Of a stretch of DNA of 50,542 nt, positions 26,748-35,302 are shown in pieces. The notes under the pieces are model-generated. The model saw only the letters and a program-made list of their open reading frames with translations, did no database searches and was not told where the DNA came from. The stretch comes from Gammaproteobacteria bacterium. GTDB lineage: Bacteria > Pseudomonadota > Gammaproteobacteria > Porifericomitales > Porifericomitaceae. The DNA lies in assembly GCA_014238615.1 (NCBI GenBank), contig JABAAT010000035.1, forward strand, positions 1-50,542. The letters are read 5' to 3'. The translations under genes were made by a program, and so were the position numbers. How positions within the stretch are numbered: the stretch's first letter is position 1; each line of letters begins with the position of its first letter.

Positions 26748-27740
26748 CTAGACCACGCCGGCGCGCAACAGGTCATGCATGTTCAGCACTCCCTGTAACA
26801 GGCCTTCCTCGTTCACCACCGGCAGGGCGTTGATGCGGAAGCGCTCCATCATGGCCAGCGCCTCGGCGGCCAGGCGCCCGGCCTTAATCACCTTGCAGTT
26901 TGCGGTCATCAGATCACCGATGCGGACCCGACGGATATCGGCCCCTGCTTCCAGGGAACGCCGCAGGTTGCCGTCGGTGAACATGCCGGCGACGCGTCGC
27001 TCCGGTGTCAGAACCACCGCGAAGCCCAGCCCCTTGCGAGTGATCTCCACCAACGCTTCTGCCAGCAGGGTATGGGGGCCGACGCAGGGCATTTCTTCGC
27101 CTCGGTGCATGATATCGTCGATGCGCAGCAGCAGGCGGCGCCCCAGGCTGCCGCTGGGGTGGGAGAGGGCAAAATCGTCGGCGCTGAAACCGCGCTTTGA
27201 CAACAGCGCGACGGCCAGGGCATCCCCCAGGGCCAGGGCCACGGTGGTACTGGCGGTGGGCGTCAGGCCCAGCGGACAGGCCTCCTGTTCTACTCCGGTG
27301 TCCAGGCACACCTCGGCGTGCCCGGCCAGGCTGGAGTTCGGCTTGCCGCTGAGGGCGATGAGCGGCACCTCCAGGCGCTTGACCAGGGGGAGCAGGGTGA
27401 GTATCTCCTCGGTTTCACCGGAATGCGAAATGGCCAGCACCACGTCGCCGGGCTGGATCATGCCGAGATCGCCGTGGCCGGCCTCCCCGGGATGTACGAA
27501 GAAGGCCGGCGTCCCGGTGCTGGCCAGGGTGGCGGCGATTTTCCCTCCTATATGCCCGGATTTACCCATGCCGAGCACGACCACGCGGCCGCCGCATTCC
27601 AGAAGCAGCCGGCAGGCCCGCTCAAAACGCTCGTCCAGGCGCTCGGCCGCGCGCAGCAGGGCCTCCCCCTCGGTGCGCAGCACCGCGTCCCCCAGGGCCT
27701 GGAAGCCGGGGTCCGAAACCTGCAGCGGCCGCCCGCTCAC
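26748..27740 (-). CDS. kdsD: Arabinose-5-phosphate isomerase
   Basis: Interconverts ribulose 5-phosphate and arabinose 5-phosphate, the first committed step to Kdo. The 330-residue protein has an SIS domain (about 40-180) with VLGMGKSGHIGGKIAATLAS, HPGEAGHGDLGM and ISHSGETEEIL, then two CBS domains (about 205-330; GMFTDGNLRRSLE and LPVVNEEGLLQGVLNMHDLL). Length equals E. coli KdsD. It begins at GTG overlapping the upstream antiporter stop by four bases. Confidence 0.97.
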   Translation of the reverse strand: MSGRPLQVSDPGFQALGDAVLRTEGEALLRAAERLDERFERACRLLLECGGRVVVLGMGKSGHIGGKIAATLASTGTPAFFVHPGEAGHGDLGMIQPGDVVLAISHSGETEEILTLLPLVKRLEVPLIALSGKPNSSLAGHAEVCLDTGVEQEACPLGLTPTASTTVALALGDALAVALLSKRGFSADDFALSHPSGSLGRRLLLRIDDIMHRGEEMPCVGPHTLLAEALVEITRKGLGFAVVLTPERRVAGMFTDGNLRRSLEAGADIRRVRIGDLMTANCKVIKAGRLAAEALAMMERFRINALPVVNEEGLLQGVLNMHDLLRAGVV

Positions 27741-28711
27741 GAAGCCGTGGCCCCCAGGGCACTCAGCAGCAGCAAGCCTTGGTAGCCGAGAAAGCAGAGC
27801 AGCAGCACGGTGCCCTCAACGCGGCTGATAAGCGTCCGTCCCAGCGCGAACGTGAACACCCCGACAAGCAGGGTGAGTGCCGCCATGATTGGAAAGTCGC
27901 GCATCAGCACCGCGCTTTCCACGGCGGTGGGATGCAGGAGAGCGGGCAACCCGATGCAGCCCAGGGCGTTGAAAGTGTTGGAACCCAGGATGGTGCCGAT
28001 GGAGAGCGCCGTCTCGCGCTTGAAGGCGCTGGCCAGGGAAGCCGCCAACTCGGGCAGGCTGGTGCCCACCGCGATCACGGTGAGCCCGATGACCAGGTCG
28101 CTGAGTCCTGCCCAATGGGCGAGCTTCACGGCTCCGGAGAGCAACAGCTGGGCGCCGCCTAGGAGCAGCAGCAATCCAAGGCAGAACAGCACCAGCAGCC
28201 TGGGCAAGGACATCCCCCGGCGGGCCCGCCGCACGGCCGGTTCCGGCGGCTCCGCCGCCGCGGCGCCGGGTCTGATCAGAACACTGGCAGAGAGTATCAG
28301 CAGCAGCGCGCCGCATAGCAACAGTCCATCCCAGCGGCTGAGCAACCCGTTCCACAGGGCGGCCAGCGCCAGCAGGATGGCCAGCAGCCCGATGCAATAT
28401 TCGCGCCGCACGGCCCGCACCGAGACGTTGAAAGGCAACAACAGGGCGGTGGCACCCAGCACCAGGGACAGGTTGGTGATGTTTGAGCCGAGCGCGTTGC
28501 CCACGGCGATGGAGGTGCGCCCATCCAGGGCCGCCAGGACACCGGTGATCAACTCCGGCGCCGAAGTGGCGAAACCGACCAGCACCACGCCCACCAGCAA
28601 CGGTGGAACGCCGAAGCGCATGGACAGCCCGAGCGCGGCGTTCACAAAGAGGTTGGCGCCTCCGGCGAGCAGGACCAGGCCGGCCGCAATAAACAGCATT
28701 TGCAGGAACAT
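27737..28711 (-). CDS. yrbG: Calcium/sodium antiporter (YrbG-like, CaCA superfamily)
   Basis: Ten-helix inner-membrane cation antiporter. Both alpha repeats of the CaCA fold are visible: GFATSAPELITGV with GNALGSNITN, and AVGTSLPELAASLAS with GTILGSNTFN. A cytosolic loop rich in Ala, Glu and Arg (about 150-170) separates the halves. The 324 residues match YrbG. It is the first gene of the conserved yrbG-kdsD-kdsC-lptCAB block. Ion specificity (Ca2+, Na+ or K+) cannot be told from sequence. Confidence 0.93.
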   Translation of the reverse strand: MFLQMLFIAAGLVLLAGGANLFVNAALGLSMRFGVPPLLVGVVLVGFATSAPELITGVLAALDGRTSIAVGNALGSNITNLSLVLGATALLLPFNVSVRAVRREYCIGLLAILLALAALWNGLLSRWDGLLLCGALLLILSASVLIRPGAAAAEPPEPAVRRARRGMSLPRLLVLFCLGLLLLLGGAQLLLSGAVKLAHWAGLSDLVIGLTVIAVGTSLPELAASLASAFKRETALSIGTILGSNTFNALGCIGLPALLHPTAVESAVLMRDFPIMAALTLLVGVFTFALGRTLISRVEGTVLLLCFLGYQGLLLLSALGATAS

Positions 28712-28849
28712 GAAATAAAGGGGTGGGGTGCACGGGATAATAAGTGTCTGGAGGATGTGATAATGCCAGAATTTCCCGCTGGGTTACAGTGAACGTCTCC
28801 AGGGCGCCCCGCCCGCGGCGCGCCCGAAGTGCGCGGGAGAAGAAAAAGA

Positions 28850-29875
28850 ATGCAGCACCGGCGATCACAAATCGAGGCATGGTTGAGCCAGTTGCACGGC
28901 TTGCCCGGGGGGGACAGGCAACTGGAAACCGTCTCCGGCGACGCCAGTTTCCGTCGCTACTGGCGCTTGCGCCTGCCCGACGGAGCGACCCGCATCGTCA
29001 TGGACGCCCCTCCCGAACGGGAGCCGTTGGGTCCGTTCATGGACGTGGCCGGGCGCCTCCAGGCCGCCGGTCTGCGTGTGCCCGAAATACTGGCCTGCGA
29101 GCGGGAGCAGGGCTTCCTGCTGCTCAGCGACCTGGGCGATCGCGTCTATTTCAACGAACTGAACGTCGCAAACGCCACGGAGTACTACGACGCCGCCATC
29201 CAGGCGCTTTTGCGCATGCAACGCCGCGCCGACAGCGCCGGACTCTCCGCATTCGACGACAGGGAACTTCGCCGTGAGACAGCCCTGTTCCACGACTGGC
29301 TGCTCGTCGCCTACCTGGAGAAAGAGCTGGACCCCGGCCGCGCCAGGCTGTGGCGGGATACAGAGACCCTGTTGGTGCATTCGGCCCTGGTTCAGCCCCA
29401 GGTCTTCGTCCATCGAGACTACCATTCCCGCAACCTGTTGCAGTTGCCCGGTAGCCCGGGCCTGCCCGGCGGCCCGGGTATTCTGGATTTTCAGGACGCC
29501 GTACGTGGCCCCCTGAGCTATGACCTGGTGTCCCTGCTGAAGGACTGCTACCTGGAATGGCCCGAGGAGCGCGTTCACGGCTGGGCGCTGGACTACCTCG
29601 GCCAGGTCCGGCAGGCCGGGCCGGAACCAGGCATGGACACGGAGGAGTTCCTGCTGCGTTTTGACCTGATGGGCGCGCAGCGCCACCTGAAGGCCGCCGG
29701 CATCTTCTGCCGTCTCTGGTTGCGCGACGGGAAGCCACACTACCTGGATGCCCTGCCGCGTACCCTGGGCTACATCGTCAAGCTGAAGGAACGCCGCCCC
29801 GCCCTGGGAGACTTCGCCGAATGGTTGGAGACGGAAGTCCTCCCCGCCCTTAAACACCCCCCATGCGCGCCCTGA
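28850..29875 (+). CDS. amgK: Anomeric N-acetylmuramate/N-acetylglucosamine kinase
   Basis: Phosphorylates the anomeric carbon of recycled MurNAc, feeding UDP-MurNAc synthesis without de novo GlcNAc. The 341-residue aminoglycoside-phosphotransferase fold shows SGDASFRRYWRLRL, LLLSDLGDRVYF, the catalytic VFVHRDYHSRNLL and the metal-binding ILDFQDAVRGP. The ATG at 28850 has a GGGAGAAG ribosome site; a GTG at 28829 is also in frame. Its pairing with murU (13-base overlap) makes this assignment much stronger than the generic phosphotransferase name. It is divergent from yrbG across 138 bases. Confidence 0.93.
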   Translation: MQHRRSQIEAWLSQLHGLPGGDRQLETVSGDASFRRYWRLRLPDGATRIVMDAPPEREPLGPFMDVAGRLQAAGLRVPEILACEREQGFLLLSDLGDRVYFNELNVANATEYYDAAIQALLRMQRRADSAGLSAFDDRELRRETALFHDWLLVAYLEKELDPGRARLWRDTETLLVHSALVQPQVFVHRDYHSRNLLQLPGSPGLPGGPGILDFQDAVRGPLSYDLVSLLKDCYLEWPEERVHGWALDYLGQVRQAGPEPGMDTEEFLLRFDLMGAQRHLKAAGIFCRLWLRDGKPHYLDALPRTLGYIVKLKERRPALGDFAEWLETEVLPALKHPPCAP

Positions 29876-30543
29876 TCCTGGCCGCCGGCCGCGGCGTCCG
29901 CCTGCGCCCCTGGACCTTCAGACGCCCTAAGCCCTTGCTGAGGATCAACGGTAAGCCGCTTATCCAGTACCAGGTGGAGCGCCTGTACAGGGCCGGCATA
30001 CGCGATTTGGTCATCAACCACGGCTACCTGGGCGAACAGGTAGAGGGCTTCCTGAAGGACGGCGGTTGTTTTGGGGTGCGGGTGCGCTATTCCAGGGAGG
30101 GCCCCAGGCCCTTGGGCACCGGCGCTGGAGTTCGGCGCGCCCTGAAGCTGCTCGGCCGAGAGCCCTTCCTCATCATTAATGCCGACCTTTGGCACGACTA
30201 CCCGTTGGAGAGGCTGTGTGGCCTGAACCGGGAGTACCAGGCAAGACTGGTCCTGGTTCCCAACCCCCCTCAGCATCCCCAGGGTGACTTCAGCCTCCGG
30301 CGGGGCAAGGTGACCCTGGAGCAACCCACCCCCTTCACCTACGCCGGACTCGCCCTGTGCCGCCCCAGCCTGTTTCGGGTCTGTCCACCACGCCCCCGCT
30401 TTGATCTCGCCCCCCTCCTGCGCGCCGCCGCCACGGCTGGCCGTCTCCAGGGCGAACTCCACCGAGGCGTCTGGGTGGACCTGGGCGCCCCGGAGCGCCT
30501 CATTGCCCTGCGCCGCCGCTTCTCAGCGGGAGCGGCCCGCTGA
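29863..30543 (+). CDS. murU: N-acetylmuramate-1-phosphate uridylyltransferase
   Basis: Makes UDP-MurNAc from MurNAc-1-phosphate and UTP, completing cell-wall recycling with AmgK. The 226-residue nucleotidyltransferase begins MRALILAAGRGVRLRPWT and has RPKPLLRINGKPLIQY, the GTGAGV substrate loop, NADLWHDYPL and WVDLGAPERL. The position after GRG usually holds Glu and is Val here. It is the last gene before a 238-base convergent gap (30544-30781) in which I see nothing definite. Confidence 0.92.
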   Translation: MRALILAAGRGVRLRPWTFRRPKPLLRINGKPLIQYQVERLYRAGIRDLVINHGYLGEQVEGFLKDGGCFGVRVRYSREGPRPLGTGAGVRRALKLLGREPFLIINADLWHDYPLERLCGLNREYQARLVLVPNPPQHPQGDFSLRRGKVTLEQPTPFTYAGLALCRPSLFRVCPPRPRFDLAPLLRAAATAGRLQGELHRGVWVDLGAPERLIALRRRFSAGAAR

Positions 30544-30781
30544 TCCCCGGCATTCGAGACTGTCGGGTAAGGCAATGCAGGGTGTGTTCTATCCGCGCTG
30601 AAAAACCCCGCATTGACGCCTTTTCATCGCTGTAAGGCACCCCGTGGGCCGCAACACCAGCCCGGGGAGCGAAAATGACCCATGGACACAGGCAACAGGA
30701 CCGGGGAATTTTTCCGAGGCAGAAGGACAGCACGATTTCCGCCTTGCGGCTGCCTGGGTTCGTCTTGAAAGAGCAAGCCTT

Positions 30782-31456
30782 TTAGCTTGTCGTGGGGGTG
30801 CCGTGGTAGCGGGTCGGGTCGGGGATGCCGGCGGCGGTGAAACCGTCCCGGCGCAGGCGGCAGGCGTCGCAGCGGCCGCAGGCCGCGCCGTCCGGGGTGG
30901 CCTGGTAGCAGGAAACGGTGAGCGAGAAGTCGATGCCCAGGCGGGCACCCTGTTGTGCGATGTCTGCCTTGGAGTGGTGCTGCAGGGGTGTGTGGATGCG
31001 GGGTGTGTGTCCTTCCATGGCGCGCTTTGTGGCCAGTCCGGCCAATTCCTGGAAGCCTTGGATGAACTCGGGGCGGCAGTCGGGGTAGCCGGAGTAGTCA
31101 ACGGCGTTCACACCGATGAACAGATCGTCGCAGCGCAAGGTCTCGGCCCAGCCCAGGGCCAGGGCCAGGAACAGGGTGTTGCGGGCTGGGACGTAGGTGG
31201 GGGGGATGCCGGTCGTGGGCTGCTCGGGGATGGTCTGCCTGGAGTCCGTGAGCGCGGATGCGGCGATGCCGCTTAACTCCAGGTGGATGATGCGGTGTTC
31301 CCTGGCCCGGAGCGTGGCGCAGATTTCGGCCGCGGCCTTGAGTTCGGCCTGGTGGCGCTGGCCGTAGTCGATGCTCAGGGCGTGACAGCTGAATCCCTGC
31401 CGTCCGGCGATGGCCAGGGTGAGAGCGGAGTCCATGCCGCCTGAGACCAGAACCAC
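30782..31456 (-). CDS. queC: 7-cyano-7-deazaguanine synthase
   Basis: Converts CDG to preQ0 with ATP and ammonia in queuosine synthesis. The 224-residue protein has the PP-loop [43 protein letters not shown] in family form, and four zinc cysteines at the end ([20 protein letters not shown], first part). It starts at GTG with AAGGA five bases upstream, 13 bases after queE. That start trims the usual K-A-V before VLVSGG by two residues. queD and queF are not in the window. Confidence 0.95.
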   Translation of the reverse strand: MVLVSGGMDSALTLAIAGRQGFSCHALSIDYGQRHQAELKAAAEICATLRAREHRIIHLELSGIAASALTDSRQTIPEQPTTGIPPTYVPARNTLFLALALGWAETLRCDDLFIGVNAVDYSGYPDCRPEFIQGFQELAGLATKRAMEGHTPRIHTPLQHHSKADIAQQGARLGIDFSLTVSCYQATPDGAACGRCDACRLRRDGFTAAGIPDPTRYHGTPTTS

Positions 31457-31469
31457 GGCGTCCTTTGCC

Positions 31470-32165
31470 TTAGCGCCCAGGCGTATCTCCCCAGATTTGC
31501 TTGTGCAGTTGGAGCTGCAGGCGCACCTGTAAGCCGTCTCGGAGGATCCAGTCGGCCAGTGCGGCCGGCTCCAGGGCTTCGTGGGAGGGGGAGAACAGTA
31601 GTTCGCAGCGATCCTGCAGCCGCCATTGCCTAAGCCTGGCGCGCGCCCATTCGTAGTCCCGCCGATCGCAGATCACGAACTTGACTTGGTCCGTGGGGCG
31701 CAGCAGCCTGAGATTTCCCCAGAGGTTGCGGGCGGCTTCGCCGGAACCGGGGGTCTTAAGGTCAAGTACGCGTACCACGCGCTCATCCACCCGGGCGATG
31801 TCCAGGGTGCCGCTGGTCTCCAGGGAAACCCGGTAGTCGGCATCGCAGAGTGCGCTGAGCAGATCGTCGCAGGCGGGTTGAGCCAGGGGCTCGCCGCCGG
31901 TGACGGTGACGTACCTGGCCGGGTAGCCGCGCACTTGCCTGAGAATTTGTGGGATGTCCATGCGCTCGCCGCCGCTGAAGGCGTAACTTGTGTCGCAGTA
32001 GCGGCAGCGTAGGGGGCAACCGGTGAGGCGTATGAATACGGTGGGCAGGCCGGCCAGGGTGCTCTCCCCCTGGATGGAGTGAAAAATTTCGGTGACCCTG
32101 AGTCCGGCCGCCTGCTCATCGGGCTCATGCTCCCCGCAGGCGGCGGCGAAAGGGGCCGGGGTCAT
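31470..32165 (-). CDS. queE: 7-carboxy-7-deazaguanine synthase
   Basis: Radical-SAM enzyme contracting the CPH4 ring to the deazapurine. The 231-residue protein has [10 protein letters not shown] at the substrate site, a CxxxCxxC cluster ([14 protein letters not shown]), [10 protein letters not shown] and the C-terminal [10 protein letters not shown]. The order cpoB-queE-queC after pal is common in gammaproteobacteria. Its ATG overlaps the cpoB stop by four bases. Confidence 0.95.
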   Translation of the reverse strand: MTPAPFAAACGEHEPDEQAAGLRVTEIFHSIQGESTLAGLPTVFIRLTGCPLRCRYCDTSYAFSGGERMDIPQILRQVRGYPARYVTVTGGEPLAQPACDDLLSALCDADYRVSLETSGTLDIARVDERVVRVLDLKTPGSGEAARNLWGNLRLLRPTDQVKFVICDRRDYEWARARLRQWRLQDRCELLFSPSHEALEPAALADWILRDGLQVRLQLQLHKQIWGDTPGR

Positions 32166-33628
32166 GGGGGAGAGGCGTCGCTCCGTGAACTTTCGGAATT
32201 AGAATTCGCGATCTGCTCCATTTCCCGCCGCGCCAGGCGAGCGGCCGAGGAATCGGGGAAGCGGCGTTGTACGTCCCGGAACATGCGTTGCGCGCTCTGC
32301 CGGTCACCCAGAAGCAGGTGGCTCCTGGCCAGCTTGTAGAGGGCCTGTGGGTATTTCTTATTCTTGGGATAGCGATCCAGGAAGGCGCCGATGTGTCGGA
32401 TAGCCTGCCGGTAGTCTTGCGTTACGTAGTAGGCCTCTGCCACCCAGTATTCGGCGTTGGCTCTCTGGGGGTCGCGCGGGTGGCGGCGCAGGTATTCCTG
32501 GAAGGAGCCGACGGCTTGCTGATAATGGCCCAGGCGCAGGAGGTTGAAGGCCTTGTCATAGTCGGCCTTGGCCATGATGGGATCCGGTTCCGCTTCCGGT
32601 TCGGACGGCCCCGCGGATTGTCCTTCGGGTCTTTCCGGCTGTTGCCTGTTCACCGGGGAGACAAGGCCAGGTGTGGAGGGCTGCGCTTCCAACCGGGCGA
32701 GCTGGTCGAATTGCGGTGTCTCGGCTTCGGGGGGTGCCGGGGTGTCGGGCGTTGAGTTCTCCTGCGCGGCCGCTCTTTGGCGGGCGGGCGAATCGGGTTG
32801 CGGTGTCTCGGCTTCGGGGGACGCCGGGGTATCGGGCGTTGAGCTCTTCGGCGCGGCTGCTCTCTGGCGGGCGGGCGAATCGGGTTGCGATGTCTCGGCT
32901 TCGGGGGACGCCGGGGTATCGGGCGTTGAGTTCTCCGGCGCGGCTGTTGCGTTGAGGGGGGGGAGTGGGCGCAGATTTTCTCCAGGCTGCTCCGGGGGCG
33001 GCCGGGTTGGGACGTTGCCGCCCGTGGAGGGAAGTAGTTGCCGCCCGCCTGGCTCGTTCGCAGGTCCCCTGGGGAGTTCCGGGAATAAGATATTCTCGGA
33101 AGGATTCCGGGAGGGTGCCTCGCCCGCGTGGTTCAGGCCAAGCAGGTCGGCCGGTGTTTCTTCCCACGATGTCGAGAGCTCTTCGTTCTGGAATGTGTTC
33201 CGGCGTGCGACTTCGACACGCCGCAGGCGCTCATCCAAGGCCTTGTAAACCTGGCGCAGCTGGTTTTGCAGACGTTCCAGTTCATGGTTGGATTTTTCCA
33301 CCTGGTCGTACAGGTTGTGCATGATTTCGCGCAGGCTCGCCAGTTCCTGGGCCAGGTTGAGCAGGCCGTCGCTGCCCATTTGCTGCTCCAGCTGCTCCAG
33401 CCGCCGCTCCCAGGAGGGAGTGCTTCCGGGGGGCACCCTGGAGGTTTCCCCGGGGAACGCTTCGGGGGCTTCGGAGGAAGGTTTATCCCCGTTGGAATCT
33501 GCTTGCGCCGCCGCCTGGTGCGGCGGCGTCAGCGCCAGCCCGCTGACCAGTCCGGCCAGCAGGAGGAGCACGCGCCCGCCGGGCACGTGAGGGTTGTACC
33601 GGGAGGGGACGGGAGTCTCAGTAGACAA
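32162..33628 (-). CDS. cpoB: Cell-division coordinator CpoB (YbgF, Tol-Pal associated) with expanded linker
   Basis: Periplasmic protein that in E. coli links Tol-Pal constriction to peptidoglycan synthesis. At 488 residues it is nearly twice the E. coli size (263). Layout: signal sequence (VLLLLAGLVSGLAL), an N-terminal trimerising coiled coil (about 75-140), a Pro/Glu/Ser-rich linker of some 170 residues with three 29-residue repeats (STPDTPASPEAET), and a C-terminal TPR domain (YDKAFNLLRLGHYQQAVGSF). The TTG at 33628 overlaps pal by 11 bases; an internal GTG at 33586, just before the signal, is a plausible alternative start. Confidence 0.92.
   Translation of the reverse strand: MSTETPVPSRYNPHVPGGRVLLLLAGLVSGLALTPPHQAAAQADSNGDKPSSEAPEAFPGETSRVPPGSTPSWERRLEQLEQQMGSDGLLNLAQELASLREIMHNLYDQVEKSNHELERLQNQLRQVYKALDERLRRVEVARRNTFQNEELSTSWEETPADLLGLNHAGEAPSRNPSENILFPELPRGPANEPGGRQLLPSTGGNVPTRPPPEQPGENLRPLPPLNATAAPENSTPDTPASPEAETSQPDSPARQRAAAPKSSTPDTPASPEAETPQPDSPARQRAAAQENSTPDTPAPPEAETPQFDQLARLEAQPSTPGLVSPVNRQQPERPEGQSAGPSEPEAEPDPIMAKADYDKAFNLLRLGHYQQAVGSFQEYLRRHPRDPQRANAEYWVAEAYYVTQDYRQAIRHIGAFLDRYPKNKKYPQALYKLARSHLLLGDRQSAQRMFRDVQRRFPDSSAARLARREMEQIANSNSESSRSDASPP
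32711..32948. repeat. 87-bp tandem repeat inside cpoB
   Basis: About 2.7 copies of an 87-bp unit. Landmarks ttgcg(g/a)tgtc at 32711, 32798 and 32885, and gttgag at 32751, 32838 and 32925, are each exactly 87 bases apart. The period is a multiple of three, so the repeat keeps the reading frame and encodes 29-residue linker units. Copies differ by only a few bases, implying recent expansion. Confidence 0.9.
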
Positions 33629-34217
33629 TGTCCACTCGGCGGTTCAGGCGCCAGGATTCCTCATCGTGACCGCGGCCATAGGGGCGTTCTTCACCGTAAC
33701 TGATGACGCGCATCCGGGCGGCCGGTACTCCAAGCAGATTGAGCAGGCGCTTGACCACCATGCCGCGGCGTTCGCTCAGGGCCAGGTTGTACTCGCGCGT
33801 GCCGCGTTCGTCCGCGTGGCCTTCCAGGATCAGCGACGGGTTGCGGTGGCTGGTCAGGTAGTCGGCGTGTGCTTCCAGGATCTCGCGGTATTCGGGCTGG
33901 ATGACATCGCTGTCAAACTCGAAATAGATACTGCTCTGGTTGAGCAGTTTTTCTCGTTTCTGATCCAACCCGGCGACCTGGATCTTATCTTCTTTAAACC
34001 CCTGGGTCCTGATGTCGTCCATGCCGTCCCGGGCGTCGGGTGATGTCTGTTCCATGGCGCCGCTTCGATCCTCCACTTCCACCTTTTCCGGGTCGTGTTT
34101 GGATAAGGAACAGGCGGGGGCCAGGACCAGTGTCGCCAGTAGTGCCAGGCAGGCGGCGGGACGCGGTGCGGGGAGGAGGGCGCGGGGGTGCGTTAATTTC
34201 AAAGTGATGAATTTCAT
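33618..34217 (-). CDS. pal: Peptidoglycan-associated lipoprotein Pal
   Basis: Outer-membrane lipoprotein that binds peptidoglycan and the Tol complex. The 199-residue protein has a signal ending LAPAC (lipobox with Pro at -2, unusual), a short linker and an OmpA-like domain: IYFEFDSDVIQPEYREIL, LEGHADERGTREYNLALSERR (first part) and RMRVISYGEERP. The frame is open to 34253, but the ATG at 34217 has GAGGAG about ten bases upstream and puts the signal in place. The tolQRAB genes that usually precede pal are absent; agu genes lie upstream instead. Confidence 0.95.
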   Translation of the reverse strand: MKFITLKLTHPRALLPAPRPAACLALLATLVLAPACSLSKHDPEKVEVEDRSGAMEQTSPDARDGMDDIRTQGFKEDKIQVAGLDQKREKLLNQSSIYFEFDSDVIQPEYREILEAHADYLTSHRNPSLILEGHADERGTREYNLALSERRGMVVKRLLNLLGVPAARMRVISYGEERPYGRGHDEESWRLNRRVDIVY

Positions 34218-34376
34218 GGCTGCGGGGCTCCTCGATGACGGGAAGAGCTTCATGGGGGGTGAGTCGGTTGCTCTGGGTGCGCCTCGCGCCTGGGGCGGTT
34301 TTCCACTTGGGGAGGCCTTGACACGGAGTCCGTGGCGCCCCGGTGTGGCACCCCGGCGGAATTTCAGCGCAGGCTT

Positions 34377-34405
34377 ATTATAGCGGGTCGGCTCGGCGGT
34401 GTTCC
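34377..34405 (-). promoter_or_regulatory. Promoter for pal-cpoB-queE-queC
   Basis: A perfect TATAAT (34377-34382, minus strand) lies in the 194-base gap between aguB and pal. At 17 bases the -35 reads GGAACA (34400-34405), weak. It would give a leader of about 150 bases and make the pal operon independent of the sdh-agu operon. Confidence 0.55.
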
Positions 34406-34411
34406 CTGGCC

Positions 34412-35302
34412 TCAGCCTGGGTCGTGCACCGTATCCCGGAGCACCAGGTCCTGGTAAGCATCTACGCGGCGATCACGCAGGAAAGGCCAGGTGCGGCGCA
34501 GTTGCTCGCTGCGCCCCGGCTCGAGTTCCGCGAGGATGACCGCTTCCCTGGTCTCCGAAGCCCGGGCTAGCAGTTCGCCCTGCGGGCCGCTGATGAAGCT
34601 GCTTCCCCAGAACAGGCAGGAGCCGCCGGGACGCGCCTGGCGGCCGATGCGGTTGCCGGCCGCCAGCGGCAGGCAGTTGGCGATCGCGTGGCCGCGCTGG
34701 ACGGTGATCCAGGCTTCCAGCTGTCGATTCCGTTCGGCCTCCTGTTCATCCGGGTCCCAGCCGATGGCGCTCGGATAAAGCAGCAGCTCCGCCTCGGCCA
34801 GGGTCTGCAGGCGGGCCGCTTCCGGGAACCACTGATCCCAACACACCAGTACGCCCAGGCGCCCACAGCTGGTATCGATGGGGGTGCAGCCGGCCGATCC
34901 GGGTGTGAAGTAGTATTTTTCCTCGTAACCAGGCTCCTGTGGTACGTGCAGTTTGCGATAACAGCCGGCCAGGCTGCCGTCCCGCTCCAGCACCACCGCC
35001 GTGTTGTGATACAGGCCGGCCGCGCGGCGCTCAAACAGGGTGCCGACAATGACCAGCCCCAGGCTTTTGGCTGCCTCGGCGAGGAAGTCCGTGCCCGGAC
35101 CCGGGATGGTCTCCGCCAGGTCAAAGTGGCGGGGGTCCTGGACAGCGCAGAAATAAGGCAGCAGGCTGAGTTCCGGCAGCAGGGCAAGTTGTGCGCCGGC
35201 ACGGGCCGCTTCTTCCAGGGTCGCGCGGCAGGCGGTGCGGTTTGCCGCGAGGTCCTGCCCTGGTTCGTATTGGCAGACGGCGAGACGCAGGAGCCGGCTC
35301 AT
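34412..35302 (-). CDS. aguB: N-carbamoylputrescine amidase (carbon-nitrogen hydrolase)
   Basis: Hydrolyses N-carbamoylputrescine to putrescine, CO2 and ammonia. The nitrilase-superfamily Glu-Lys-Cys triad is visible: Glu44 (LLPELSLLPYF), Lys117 (YRKLHVPQEPG) and Cys154 (LVCWDQWFPEAAR). The 296 residues and the EKYYFTPG loop match AguB rather than generic amidases. It overlaps aguA by four bases, which together give the agmatine route to putrescine. Confidence 0.95.
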   Translation of the reverse strand: MSRLLRLAVCQYEPGQDLAANRTACRATLEEAARAGAQLALLPELSLLPYFCAVQDPRHFDLAETIPGPGTDFLAEAAKSLGLVIVGTLFERRAAGLYHNTAVVLERDGSLAGCYRKLHVPQEPGYEEKYYFTPGSAGCTPIDTSCGRLGVLVCWDQWFPEAARLQTLAEAELLLYPSAIGWDPDEQEAERNRQLEAWITVQRGHAIANCLPLAAGNRIGRQARPGGSCLFWGSSFISGPQGELLARASETREAVILAELEPGRSEQLRRTWPFLRDRRVDAYQDLVLRDTVHDPG

